Source of the DNA: Candidatus Dadabacteria bacterium
Lineage (GTDB): Bacteria; Desulfobacterota_D; UBA1144; Nemesobacterales; CSP1-2
DNA length: 34,113 nt
Direction of reading: 5' to 3'
Assembly: GCA_022615255.1 (NCBI GenBank)
Contig: JAKEHC010000037.1
Span: 1 to 34,113, forward strand
The position numbers were made by a program, and so were the translations under genes. Each line of letters begins with the position of its first letter. Within the stretch, counting starts at the first letter, position 1. Shown here piece by piece: positions 21,967 to 29,532 of the stretch. Below the pieces are notes generated by a model. The model was not told where the DNA came from and did no database searches. It saw only the letters and a program-made list of their open reading frames with translations.

Positions 21967-22599
21967 TCAAAGACCCGTATCCGAATTCGACTTGATACCA
22001 AGTGCACATATAGATGAAACAGGTTTCATTTTCTTTATCTCTAGCCTAGCCTGTGAGAATCCCGCTCCCTCGAGATCCGCAACAATCTTTTTTCCAAGCT
22101 CACAAGCAGTTTCATCCGTTGCACCACGGTTTCTGGGCTGTAGCGTGATAGCGATGAGGCCACCCGGTTTCAATAACCTTCTTAATTCCTTCAATCGTTG
22201 GATTGGATCATCCCAGAACTGGATGGAATTAATAGAAAAAATCTTATCAAAATCCTCATCGAACTCGTGCAGGCTTGAAACAGAGCCGAGTTTAATATCC
22301 ACCCTGCCTTCCCGGATCGTTTTAGCGTTTCGTTTTCGCGCCTGTCTTACCATCACTTCGGAATGGTCGATGCCGGCGATGAATCCAACTGTAGTAATTT
22401 TGCCAATTTCTTCTATAGCAACACCAGGTCCGAAACCAATTTCCAATACCCGATCATTTTTCCTTATACCGAGTAATGAAATCGTCCAACGCATCCGCTC
22501 CTTGTTTGATGGGTTATAAGTCATAACTAATCCTGCCACACTCCCCCAAAACCCCCTTGGACATCCAAATTGTGAAACTATGCTCTGAATAAGTCTCAT
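21967..22599 (-). CDS. Class I SAM-dependent methyltransferase
   Basis: A 210-residue Rossmann-fold methyltransferase. Motif I is VLEIGFGPGVA, followed by GIDHSEVMVRQA, and the motif IV region is FDKIFSINSIQFWDD; LRRLLKPGGLIAITL is the usual post-motif helix and strand. The N-terminus (MRLIQSIVSQFGCPRGFWGSVAGLVMTYNPSNKERMRW) resembles phospholipid- or quinone-acting members, but the substrate is not known. The start is ATG 22599, because AAGGAGG lies 5 bases before it. The frame can be extended to 22677 but then overlaps the small membrane protein gene. It is the third gene of the MarR-controlled unit. Confidence 0.86.
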   Translation of the reverse strand: MRLIQSIVSQFGCPRGFWGSVAGLVMTYNPSNKERMRWTISLLGIRKNDRVLEIGFGPGVAIEEIGKITTVGFIAGIDHSEVMVRQARKRNAKTIREGRVDIKLGSVSSLHEFDEDFDKIFSINSIQFWDDPIQRLKELRRLLKPGGLIAITLQPRNRGATDETACELGKKIVADLEGAGFSQARLEIKKMKPVSSICALGIKSNSDTGL

Positions 22600-22645
22600 T
22601 GCCGCCTCCTTGTCTTTATTGGGCGTTATAACGGCCTGCATTGAC

Positions 22646-22879
22646 TCAATAATTTCCGTGCATGGTCCCTCGAACATTCTGAGTTTTTATCTCGCTCTTA
22701 TCCCCGATCTTAGCCATCAGCTTTCCGCATAGAAACCAAATGAACAAAAAGCCCAGTGATAATAAAGGACCCGAAAAGATCCAAAGCTTTGTGTATAAAT
22801 CTATAGAGGCAAAGGCTAAGGTAAGGGATGGCAAGCCAATGGCTATAACCAATACCGTGATAACGACCAACCCCTTCAT
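22646..22879 (-). CDS. Small two-helix membrane protein
   Basis: A 77-residue protein with two hydrophobic helices (about 3-24 and 30-52) and a short charged tail (KLMAKIGDKSEIKTQNVRG). No family is recognised. Its ATG overlaps the stop of marR (TAATG), with GGGAG 9-13 bases upstream inside the marR end, so it is translationally coupled to the regulator. It ends 46 bases before the methyltransferase start. It may be an integral-membrane partner of the methyltransferase or a small sensor. Confidence 0.72.
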   Translation of the reverse strand: MKGLVVITVLVIAIGLPSLTLAFASIDLYTKLWIFSGPLLSLGFLFIWFLCGKLMAKIGDKSEIKTQNVRGTMHGNY

Positions 22880-23439
22880 TATTTTTTTCTCCCGCTTTTA
22901 TGGAACCGCTTCCACTCCTTATCTTCTAAACATGCTCGTAGCTTCCGGAGAACCCTAGCAGTTAACCTTAGATCCCTCTCTTCTATCTCAATCTTTAGCA
23001 TTTCCAGTATCTTCTCCTCCCGGCGATTCATCTCCTTTATTAAATCTTTTCCCCTCTGCGTTAAATGCACCAGAGGTGACCTCTTGTGGGCTGGGTTCTC
23101 GATAAACTCTACATATCCCTGTTCAACAAGCTGGTTAACCAGTGTCTGAATATACTGGCGAGATACAGGTCTAGCGCGCGCCATCTGTGGCACCGTTTGC
23201 AGTCCAAAACGATCGAGACCCCTCAGGACGCCGCGCTTTCCTGACGTTGTCTCCCCCTGACGATGAATCTCCTCGGCAGTCGCCCGAAGACAGTGAAACA
23301 GCGCTACCGTTTCTCCAAAGACAGATTCGATAGCCGACTCCCCAAATCCTGAGGCAACAGCCGCAGGTGCTTTATACCGCTTACCCACACGTCGCTCATA
23401 AGAAGATTTATCCCCCGTGTTTGTTCTCATCTTATTCAT
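22879..23439 (-). CDS. MarR-family transcriptional regulator
   Basis: A 186-residue dimeric winged-helix regulator, longer than the usual 140-150 because of an N-terminal basic extension (about 1-35). The core has helix GETVALFHCLRATAEEIHRQ, helix-turn-helix QMARARPVSRQYIQTLVNQL and wing FIENPAHKRSPLVHLTQRGK. MarR proteins usually repress their own operon and release DNA on ligand binding. A consensus promoter with three operator-like palindromes is directly upstream. It leads an operon with a small membrane protein, a methyltransferase and possibly the Spy-like gene. ATG 23439 is used; ATG 23430 is an alternative. Confidence 0.88.
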   Translation of the reverse strand: MNKMRTNTGDKSSYERRVGKRYKAPAAVASGFGESAIESVFGETVALFHCLRATAEEIHRQGETTSGKRGVLRGLDRFGLQTVPQMARARPVSRQYIQTLVNQLVEQGYVEFIENPAHKRSPLVHLTQRGKDLIKEMNRREEKILEMLKIEIEERDLRLTARVLRKLRACLEDKEWKRFHKSGRKK

Positions 23440-23473
23440 TAATTATTTCCATCAATCTGGATTTTTACATTTT

Positions 23474-23530
23474 GACAAGCGTATTGTCTAACTGACAAGT
23501 ATATTATAATAATGGCAAGTTTATTGTCAA
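23474..23530 (-). promoter_or_regulatory. marR operon promoter with three 20-bp-spaced operator-like sites
   Basis: On the minus strand TTGACA (23530-23525) and TATAAT (23508-23503) are perfect sigma70 boxes with a 16-base spacer. Three copies of the palindrome GACAA-N5-TTGTC (plus-strand sense) begin at 23474, 23494 and 23514, exactly 20 bases apart. Copy 1 is perfect, copy 3 has one change (GGCAA) and copy 2 has a changed right arm (TTATA). They overlap the -35, the -10 and the region downstream of the start site. Confidence 0.78.
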
Positions 23531-23557
23531 GAGATAATTTTTAAAATAAGATTTATT

Positions 23558-23585
23558 GTAGAGACACGTCATGGCGTGTCTCTAC
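23558..23585. repeat. 28-bp palindrome, GTAGAGAC subfamily
   Basis: GTAGAGACACGTCA is followed by TGGCGTGTCTCTAC; only one T-G position breaks exact symmetry. It lies 28 bases upstream of the marR promoter. Confidence 0.78.
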
Positions 23586-23733
23586 CGCAGGAGCAGTCAC
23601 TGGCTAGGATAAAGCCAGAAGGCATATTCGGATTGGGTGATTAGAAAACGAGCACAGGCCACATTTACGATGTCCCGACAAAAGCGTGACCAAATGAGGC
23701 TGATTATCAGAATCCTGCTCTGATGAGTGAATC

Positions 23734-23759
23734 GAGTGGCGCCAGGATGGCGCTCTTAC
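23734..23759. repeat. Degenerate hairpin, GTAAGAGCGCC type
   Basis: GCGCCA (23739-23744) and TGGCGC (23748-23753) form a stem with loop GGA. Read on the minus strand it begins GTAAGAGCGCC, like the ends of the 28-bp family, so it may be a decayed member. The rest of 23586-23862 holds no supported gene. Confidence 0.45.
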
Positions 23760-23862
23760 CAGGTCCTTTTTATTTGTAGGAGTAGCATCTCTTTTGCGAA
23801 CTGAAGGCAGACGGGTTTTCCAGCCCAGCCATACAGAAGTCACCGGAATATAGAAATCGTTC

Positions 23863-24720
23863 TCAATACTTATAAAAACCCCTCCCTGTTTTCCTTCCGA
23901 GCCACCCTGCGCGAACCATCTGACGTAGAAGCGAAGCGGCGCGGAACTTCGGGTCTTTAAACTCCCGATAGAGAACATCTATCACATCAAGTGTTACGTC
24001 AAGTCCAATAAGGTCTATGAGCGCTAGAGGACCAATTGGTTGATTCGTTCCGAGCTTCATCGCTTTATCAATATCCTCAGGTGTTGCAACACCCTCCTCG
24101 AGTGCAAATACCGCCTCATTAAGCATCGGCATAAGAACCCGGTTTACGATAAATCCGGGAACATCCTTTGATTTGACCGGCTCCTTTCCAAGAGCCAAAG
24201 CGAAATCAAAAACAAAGTCTAGAGTCTCTTCTGACGTTGCTAAGCTTTTAATTATCTCCACGAGCTTCATAATAGGCACCGGGTTAAAGAAGTGCATGCC
24301 TATGACCTTATCTGGCCTTTTTGTGCTCATAGCAATTTCTATAATAGGAAGAGAGGAAGTATTTGTGGCAAGTATCACGTTAGAAGGTGTGGTTGCATCT
24401 AGTTTTTTAAATGACTCTTTTTTAACATTTAAGTCTTCGAACACGGCTTCGATGACCAAATCAACATCTGCCAGATCCTCAAACTTAGTTGTTGACCTAA
24501 TCCTAGATAAAATGGACTTGCTGTCTTCTTCTTTTATATCTCCCTTTTTGACAAGCCTTCCAAGGCTATTTCCGATTGCCTTAATTCCGCGATCAAGCGA
24601 AGAATCAGAAACATCTAGGAGAATAACATCCATTCTGTTTGAAGATACAACCTGAGCTATTCCGGACCCCATTGTTCCTGCTCCTATAACACCTACCTTT
24701 TTCACACCCTCTACATTCAT
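23863..24720 (-). CDS. 3-hydroxybutyryl-CoA / 3-hydroxyacyl-CoA dehydrogenase
   Basis: A 285-residue NAD(P)-dependent enzyme that interconverts 3-hydroxyacyl-CoA and 3-oxoacyl-CoA in short-chain fatty acid metabolism. The N-terminal Rossmann motif is GVIGAGTMGSGIA (10-22). LATNTSSLP (117-125) and HFFNPVP (143-149) bring the catalytic His143 and neighbouring Ser and Asn. The C-terminal dimerisation domain contains DVPGFIVNRVLMPM and ends GWLGRKTGRGFYKY, as is typical. The length equals that of the stand-alone clostridial-type Hbd enzymes rather than the large FadB fusion. AGGAGG is 5 bases before the ATG. It is divergent from coaE and lies next to acyl-CoA carboxylase genes. Confidence 0.94.
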   Translation of the reverse strand: MNVEGVKKVGVIGAGTMGSGIAQVVSSNRMDVILLDVSDSSLDRGIKAIGNSLGRLVKKGDIKEEDSKSILSRIRSTTKFEDLADVDLVIEAVFEDLNVKKESFKKLDATTPSNVILATNTSSLPIIEIAMSTKRPDKVIGMHFFNPVPIMKLVEIIKSLATSEETLDFVFDFALALGKEPVKSKDVPGFIVNRVLMPMLNEAVFALEEGVATPEDIDKAMKLGTNQPIGPLALIDLIGLDVTLDVIDVLYREFKDPKFRAASLLRQMVRAGWLGRKTGRGFYKY

Positions 24721-24833
24721 AATAACCTCCTGAGGCTATCTATAATCAAAATTTCAAAAAGGTATTATACCCAATGAAAAATCTACGGAGACTAAATTTG
24801 AAAGAAAACCATACGCGAATTAAACTACACGAA

Positions 24834-25430
24834 ATGAAGGTAATCGGACTTACAGGAAACATAGCATGCGGGAAGACCGTCGTAGCAAGGATGTTCGAAG
24901 AACAGGGGGCAAGGATAATTGACGCTGACCGAATCGCCAGATTGATTGTAGAACCGGGCGAGCCCGCCTGGAAAGAAATCGTAGAAAAATTTGGGCATAA
25001 AATACTTAATCCTGATAGAACAATTAACAGGAAGATGCTAGGCGACATCGTTTTTAAGGATAAAGAAAGAAGAGAAGAGCTTAACAATATTACTCATCCT
25101 AGAATTATTGAGAAGATAAAATTGATGCTTGAGGTGTGCAGAAAAAAAAAGGTTGAGGTTGTTATTATAGAAGCCGCTTTGATAGTGGAGAAAGGCGGGA
25201 TGAAACCGATTATTAGCGATTTGATACTCGTTACTGCGGATGAAGAGGCACAGATAACCAGACTTATCAAAAGGGACGGGCTTACAAGGGAAGAAGCGCT
25301 TACACGAATAAGATCTCAGATGCCGATTCTTGAGAAGGCAAAATATGCAACCTATATAATTGATAACTCCCGAACCCTGGAAGAAACCAGGATGCAGGTT
25401 CAGGAGGCTTGGAAAAAGATTAATTCGTAA
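24834..25430 (+). CDS. coaE: Dephospho-CoA kinase
   Basis: A 198-residue P-loop kinase catalysing the last step of coenzyme A synthesis, phosphorylation of dephospho-CoA on the 3'-hydroxyl. MKVIGLTGNIACGKT carries the Walker A loop (8-15). IDADRIARLIVEPGEPAW and NNITHPRI are family signatures, with the LID region around RLIKRDGLTREEALTRIRSQ. ATG 24834 is preferred over ATG 24774, because family proteins begin at this motif and TATTAT at 24763-24768 would make 24774 close to a transcript start. The Shine-Dalgarno is weak. Its place between the hydroxyacyl-CoA dehydrogenase and the acyl-CoA carboxylase genes is thematically coherent. Confidence 0.92.
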   Translation: MKVIGLTGNIACGKTVVARMFEEQGARIIDADRIARLIVEPGEPAWKEIVEKFGHKILNPDRTINRKMLGDIVFKDKERREELNNITHPRIIEKIKLMLEVCRKKKVEVVIIEAALIVEKGGMKPIISDLILVTADEEAQITRLIKRDGLTREEALTRIRSQMPILEKAKYATYIIDNSRTLEETRMQVQEAWKKINS

Positions 25431-25481
25431 ATCGCATTTACTTAATCAGAAAGGCACAAGGTTTGAATTCAGAGGTTTTTC

Positions 25482-25523
25482 TTCTGACACCTGACTTCTG
25501 TCTTCGGACTCTTATCTTTTGAT
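25482..25523. repeat. Degenerate 7-bp tandem repeat array (TTCTGAC type)
   Basis: Six heptads in register: TTCTGAC, ACCTGAC, TTCTGTC, TTCGGAC, TCTTATC, TTTTGAT. It occupies part of the 25431-25717 gap after coaE, which contains no gene. Confidence 0.6.
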
Positions 25524-25580
25524 TGACCCATTTTTATCTGGTATAGTTCCATTCCAAAGTAGACTTTGCCTAAAACCACT

Positions 25581-25621
25581 CCTTCGACCCTTCGATGAAC
25601 TCAGGGCTCGGGACAGGCGAA
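25581..25621. repeat. Dispersed CTTCGAC...CAGGCGAA element
   Basis: CCTTCGACCCTTCGATGAAC followed by TCAGGGCTCGGGACAGGCGA contains the dyads CCCT/AGGG and TTCG/CGAA. It shares TTCGA and CTCAGGGC blocks with the element at 32318-32383, so both belong to one repeat type. Confidence 0.5.
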
Positions 25622-25717
25622 TGAAAATCTCGTGAACAGAACCCCATAAAAACTCGACTTGCCATTTTTACTCTTAAAGAGTAGATTCTTGTCGAGCTTT
25701 AAGGAAAGGAGTAAACG

Positions 25718-27262
25718 ATGAGCGATAAGATAGCGTTTCTTGAACAAAAAGAGAAGGAAGCAGAGCTTGGGGGTGGTGCCGCAAGAATCAAAAAGCAGCA
25801 TGATATGGGAAAGCTCACGGCGAGAGAGAGGGTAAACCTACTTCTAGATAAAAATACCTTTGTCGAGCTAGATAAGTTTGTTGTTCATAGATGCACTGAT
25901 TTCGATATGGAAAAGAGCAGAATCCTTGGCGACGGGGTTGTAACAGGCTACGGCAAGATTGACGGGCGTCAGGTATTCGTATTTGCTCAGGATTTCACCG
26001 TCTTTGGCGGTTCCCTAGGTATGGTGCACGCAAAAAAGATATGCAAAATCATGGACCTAGCTATGGAGGTTGGAGCGCCCGTTATTGGTCTTAACGACTC
26101 AGGTGGAGCCAGAATACAAGAGGGCGTGGAGAGCCTTGCTGGTTATGCCGAGATATTTTTAAGAAATGTGCTTGCTTCGGGTGTCGTCCCCCAGATCTCG
26201 GCTATACTGGGACCGTGTGCAGGAGGGGCAGTTTACTCGCCTGCGATGACGGATTTTATTCTTATGGTAAAAGACACAAGCTACATGTTTATCACGGGAC
26301 CAGATGTTATTAAAGCCGTTACACACGAGGAGGTAACGAGAGAAGAACTAGGCGGAGCAATCATCCACAACTCGACGAGCGGTGTCGCGCACTTTGCCAC
26401 TTCAGATGACCGCGAGTGCATTCAATCAACCCGCGAGCTCCTTAGCTTTCTCCCGTCAAATAATATGGAGGACCCGCCAAGGATATCATGTGACGATCCG
26501 CCCGATCGCCGCGATATGAGGCTTAAAGATGCCGTGCCCGAAAACCCGAATAAGCCATACGATATAAAGGATGTGATTCGTGGAGTCGTTGATGACGGAT
26601 ACTTTTTTGAGGTCCAGGAGCATTTTGCGCAGAATATCGTTATTGGGTTTTCAAGGCTTCAGGGCCGTGTTGTCGGAATAGTCGGGAATCAACCGAACGT
26701 GCTTGCAGGCTGTCTTGACATAAATGCCTCTGTAAAAGGCGCAAGGTTTGTTAGATTCTGTGACTGCTTTAATATCCCGATTCTTACCTTTGTTGATGTT
26801 CCTGGATTCCTTCCTGGCACCGCTCAAGAGTGGGGCGGCATTATCAAGCACGGGGCAAAACTACTATACGCCTACTGTGAGGCTACAGTTCCCAGGGTTA
26901 CTGTAATTACAAGAAAAGCCTACGGGGGCGCTTACGATGTTATGTCTTCAAAACACATACGTGGGGACATAAACTATGCATACCCGACAGCCGAGATTGC
27001 AGTAATGGGTCCGGAAGGAGCCGTGAACATCATCGCAAGAAAAGAAATCGAGCAGGCTGAGAACCCTGAAGCCGAAAGGGCAAGGTTAGCCTCCGATTAT
27101 AGAAACACCTTTGCAAACCCATATAGGGCGGCAGAACTAGGCTATATCGACGAGGTTATAAGGCCTGAAGACACGAGACCAAGATTGATAGGGGCTTTCG
27201 AGATGCTCGAAGGAAAAAGGGAAACAAACCCGCCTAGAAAGCATGGAAACATCCCATTATGA
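25718..27262 (+). CDS. pccB: Acyl-CoA carboxylase carboxyltransferase (beta) subunit, propionyl-CoA carboxylase type
   Basis: A 514-residue crotonase-fold carboxyltransferase that moves the carboxyl group from biotin to an acyl-CoA, most likely propionyl-CoA (giving methylmalonyl-CoA) or acetyl-CoA. The N-terminal half has GKLTARERVNLLLD, the acyl-CoA-site GLNDSGGARIQEGVESLAGY and GPCAGGAVYSPAM. The C-terminal half has DVPGFLPGTAQEWGGIIKHG and the ITRKAYGGAYDVMSSKH motif. Length is right for PccB/MmdA. Substrate choice within the family is not certain. A strong AAGGAAAGGAG site precedes the ATG. It leads the cluster with biotin carboxylase and biotin carrier genes, with a 145-base gap carrying a dyad before accC. 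Confidence 0.93.
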   Translation: MSDKIAFLEQKEKEAELGGGAARIKKQHDMGKLTARERVNLLLDKNTFVELDKFVVHRCTDFDMEKSRILGDGVVTGYGKIDGRQVFVFAQDFTVFGGSLGMVHAKKICKIMDLAMEVGAPVIGLNDSGGARIQEGVESLAGYAEIFLRNVLASGVVPQISAILGPCAGGAVYSPAMTDFILMVKDTSYMFITGPDVIKAVTHEEVTREELGGAIIHNSTSGVAHFATSDDRECIQSTRELLSFLPSNNMEDPPRISCDDPPDRRDMRLKDAVPENPNKPYDIKDVIRGVVDDGYFFEVQEHFAQNIVIGFSRLQGRVVGIVGNQPNVLAGCLDINASVKGARFVRFCDCFNIPILTFVDVPGFLPGTAQEWGGIIKHGAKLLYAYCEATVPRVTVITRKAYGGAYDVMSSKHIRGDINYAYPTAEIAVMGPEGAVNIIARKEIEQAENPEAERARLASDYRNTFANPYRAAELGYIDEVIRPEDTRPRLIGAFEMLEGKRETNPPRKHGNIPL

Positions 27263-27318
27263 TGGAGGGTTATTAACAATTCTACCACCATGGCATAAAA
27301 GTTATATAAAGATAAACG

Positions 27319-27384
27319 CAGAAATCGAAGGCAAAAAAACTTTTTTCTAAAGCTCTAACTTTGTGTCTTCGTGCCTTCGTGGGA
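27319..27384. repeat. Degenerate dyad, GAAGGCAC / GTGCCTTC type
   Basis: The right arm CTTTGTGTCTTCGTGCCTTC (27359-27378) is well preserved; the left arm around CGCAGAAATCGAAGGCAAAA is decayed. Layout (two arms around an AT-rich loop) matches the dyads at 12546 and 29440. It lies between pccB and accC. Confidence 0.5.
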
Positions 27385-27407
27385 AAATCATCAATAAGGA
27401 AAAACAA

Positions 27408-28904
27408 ATGTTTAATAAAATCCTAATCGCAAATAGAGGTGAAATAGCAATCCGAATTATAAGAGCGTGTAGAGAGCTAGGAGTAAAAACAGTAGCTGTT
27501 TACTCAGATGCAGACCGCCGCTCCCTCCATGTTGCAATGGCAGACGAGGCTTATCATATCGGACCTCCAGCCCCAGCTGAAAGCTATCTTGTTATAGAAA
27601 AGATAATAGATGCCATAAAGCGCTCCGGTGCTGAAGCTATCCACCCCGGATACGGCTTTCTTTCCGAAAATTATGCATTCGCAAATATATGCGAGAAAGA
27701 GGGAGTCGTTTTTATAGGTCCTACATCGGAAGCCATTCGCCTTATGGGAGATAAGGTAACAGCGAGAAAAATAGCTCAAGAAACCAAGGTGCCGCTTGTT
27801 CCAGGTTCCGAGGGAGCGGTAAGCGACGTTGAAGCCGAGGTTATAGCGAAGCGAATTAACTATCCGGTCATGGTTAAGGCTTCGGCAGGCGGAGGCGGAA
27901 AAGGAATGAGACTCGTAAGAAAAGAGGAGGATTTTAAGAGCTCCCTCAGAATGGCTCGAAGCGAAGCGCGCACAGCCTTTGGTGACGAGTCCGTTTATAT
28001 AGAGAAATTCATCGAGCGTCCCCGCCATGTAGAGATTCAGATAATCGGAGACTCATATGGAAAGGTCCTTCATCTCTTTGAACGCGAATGCTCGGTTCAG
28101 AGAAGGCATCAAAAGGTAATAGAGGAATCTCCCTCTCCTGCAATTTCAGATGCAACCAGAAAAAAAATGGGAGAGGTAGCTGTGAGAGTCGCAAAAGCCG
28201 TATCCTACCGCGGCGCAGGAACGATCGAGTTTATCCTGGACCAGAACGGTAACTTTTATTTCCTTGAGATGAACACCCGCATTCAGGTGGAGCATCCTGT
28301 TACAGAGATGGTTACCGGGTTTGACATCGTAAAGTGGATGATAAAAATAGCGTCAGGAGAGAAACTCCCGTTCAGTCAAGATGATTTATCCATTAAGGGC
28401 CATGCGCTTGAATGCAGGGTTTATGCTGAAGACCCTGAGAAGAATTTCCTTCCTTCTCCAGGAAAGATAGAGTACCTCCGAACCCCAAGCGGACCAGGCG
28501 TAAGGGACGATTCCTCAATCTACAATGGGTATGAGGTAACACCGTTTTATGACCCTATGCTATCAAAGCTCATTGTGTGGGGGGAAAGGAGAGAGGAGGC
28601 GATAAAGAGAATGAGCGCCGCTCTCCAGGAATATATAGTCTTAGGAGTAAGAACGAATATCGGATTTCTTGGAAGAACTATGGAGAATGAGGAATTTATT
28701 CGTGGAGAGATTGACACCGGTTTCATAGAGCGCCATCCTGAGCTCCTTCCACCCTCTTTAGAAGATGTTAAGCCCGCCCTTATTGCGGCGGCTCTTGCAA
28801 TGAGGAATTCAACTCAGGAAATTGATACCTCAAAACAAGCGCCGCTATCAAACTGGAAGCTCCTTGGTAGAAAATTAGCAGTCTCAAGGGGTCCACTTAT
28901 ATGA
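27408..28904 (+). CDS. accC: Biotin carboxylase subunit of acyl-CoA carboxylase
   Basis: A 498-residue ATP-grasp enzyme that carboxylates carrier-bound biotin with bicarbonate and ATP. It starts MFNKILIANRGEIAIRIIRA; the ATP loop is KASAGGGGKGMR, the catalytic segment EMNTRIQVEHPVTE carries the active-site Arg and Glu, and the C-terminal biotin carboxylase domain (LECRVYAEDP...) follows. It extends about 50 residues past the usual AccC end (NIGFL...), with no lipoyl/biotinyl domain, so the carrier is encoded separately. ATG 27408 is chosen because AAGGA lies 8 bases upstream; the frame upstream to 27363 runs through the dyad repeat. Its TGA overlaps the carrier gene start as ATGA. Confidence 0.95.
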   Translation: MFNKILIANRGEIAIRIIRACRELGVKTVAVYSDADRRSLHVAMADEAYHIGPPAPAESYLVIEKIIDAIKRSGAEAIHPGYGFLSENYAFANICEKEGVVFIGPTSEAIRLMGDKVTARKIAQETKVPLVPGSEGAVSDVEAEVIAKRINYPVMVKASAGGGGKGMRLVRKEEDFKSSLRMARSEARTAFGDESVYIEKFIERPRHVEIQIIGDSYGKVLHLFERECSVQRRHQKVIEESPSPAISDATRKKMGEVAVRVAKAVSYRGAGTIEFILDQNGNFYFLEMNTRIQVEHPVTEMVTGFDIVKWMIKIASGEKLPFSQDDLSIKGHALECRVYAEDPEKNFLPSPGKIEYLRTPSGPGVRDDSSIYNGYEVTPFYDPMLSKLIVWGERREEAIKRMSAALQEYIVLGVRTNIGFLGRTMENEEFIRGEIDTGFIERHPELLPPSLEDVKPALIAAALAMRNSTQEIDTSKQAPLSNWKLLGRKLAVSRGPLI

Positions 28905-29431
28905 TGTACACATTCAAATTTCAAGGTGATACATACAAGATCAACCTCGAAGAGGAAGGGGAAAAAACCGAGGTTGAGATTTCGGCAAGCGGGGATTCGA
29001 CTAAACCTGATTTCTCTTCAGGAAAAAGTATCCCAATTGAATTTCAAAAGATTGACGAAAGCTTCTACTCGATCATAGTAGACGGCAGATCCATCGGGGT
29101 AGGAATACTAAAAAAGGGTAAAAAGGTTGAGGTATTCTTGGGTGGCGACCTTTACGAATTTGAATCAATCTCAGATAGAGAAAGGGAAAAGGCAAAGGGA
29201 GTTATCTCAGGGGTTCAGGAAATTAAATCCCCTATGCCGAGCCGTGTTGTAAAGATCCTTAAGAGCAACGAGGATGTCGTGAAGGAAGGCGAAGGAATAA
29301 TCGTCATAGAGGCGATGAAGATGGAAAGCGAGCTTAAATCTCCGATTGAAGGAAAGGTTAAAGAAGTGAAGGTCAAAGAGGGAGACGCCGTAGAGAGTGG
29401 AACGGTGCTTGTTATGATTTCGTCTGAGTAG
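28901..29431 (+). CDS. Biotin carboxyl carrier subunit (biotinyl domain) of acyl-CoA carboxylase
   Basis: A 176-residue carrier protein. The C-terminal 75 residues form a biotinyl domain with EAMKM, the biotinylated residue being Lys140, preceded by PMPSRVVKIL. The N-terminal ~100 residues are beta-rich (YTFKFQGDTYKINLE...VEVFLGGDLYEFESI) and may be equivalent to the BT domain that joins the carboxylase and carrier in propionyl-CoA carboxylase alpha chains. The 4-base ATGA overlap with accC couples translation of the two halves. Together with PccB it would make a complete biotin-dependent acyl-CoA carboxylase. Confidence 0.9.
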   Translation: MMYTFKFQGDTYKINLEEEGEKTEVEISASGDSTKPDFSSGKSIPIEFQKIDESFYSIIVDGRSIGVGILKKGKKVEVFLGGDLYEFESISDREREKAKGVISGVQEIKSPMPSRVVKILKSNEDVVKEGEGIIVIEAMKMESELKSPIEGKVKEVKVKEGDAVESGTVLVMISSE

Positions 29432-29439
29432 ATTGCTCA

Positions 29440-29513
29440 TTAGCCACAGAGGGAAGGATAAAAAAGATTTATTCTTTTTTCTTCTCAATACACTCTGTGT
29501 TCTCTGTGGCTAA
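29440..29513. repeat. Long dyad repeat, TTAGCCACAGAG type
   Basis: TTAGCCACAGAG (29440-29451) pairs exactly with CTCTGTGGCTAA (29502-29513), and an inner stem AAAAAAGA (29460-29467) / TCTTTTTT (29473-29480) lies in the loop. It begins 8 bases after the carrier gene stop and may end the carboxylase transcript. A near-copy lies at 12546-12625. Confidence 0.78.
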
Positions 29514-29532
29514 AGTTTGAGTCCTAAGCATC

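Noticed and set aside
21953..22519. 188-residue plus-strand frame opposite the methyltransferase gene
   Set aside because: The minus-strand methyltransferase has motif I and a strong ribosome site; the plus frame has neither.
22600..22677. Upstream extension of the second methyltransferase to 22677
   Set aside because: It would overlap the small membrane protein gene, while AAGGAGG sits exactly in front of ATG 22599.
23604..23978. 124-residue minus-strand frame overlapping the end of the hydroxyacyl-CoA dehydrogenase gene
   Set aside because: It overlaps the conserved C-terminus of the dehydrogenase in another frame, has no ribosome site, and runs through a decayed palindromic repeat.
27504..28028. 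174-residue minus-strand frame inside accC
   Set aside because: Antisense to conserved biotin carboxylase motifs; no independent support.
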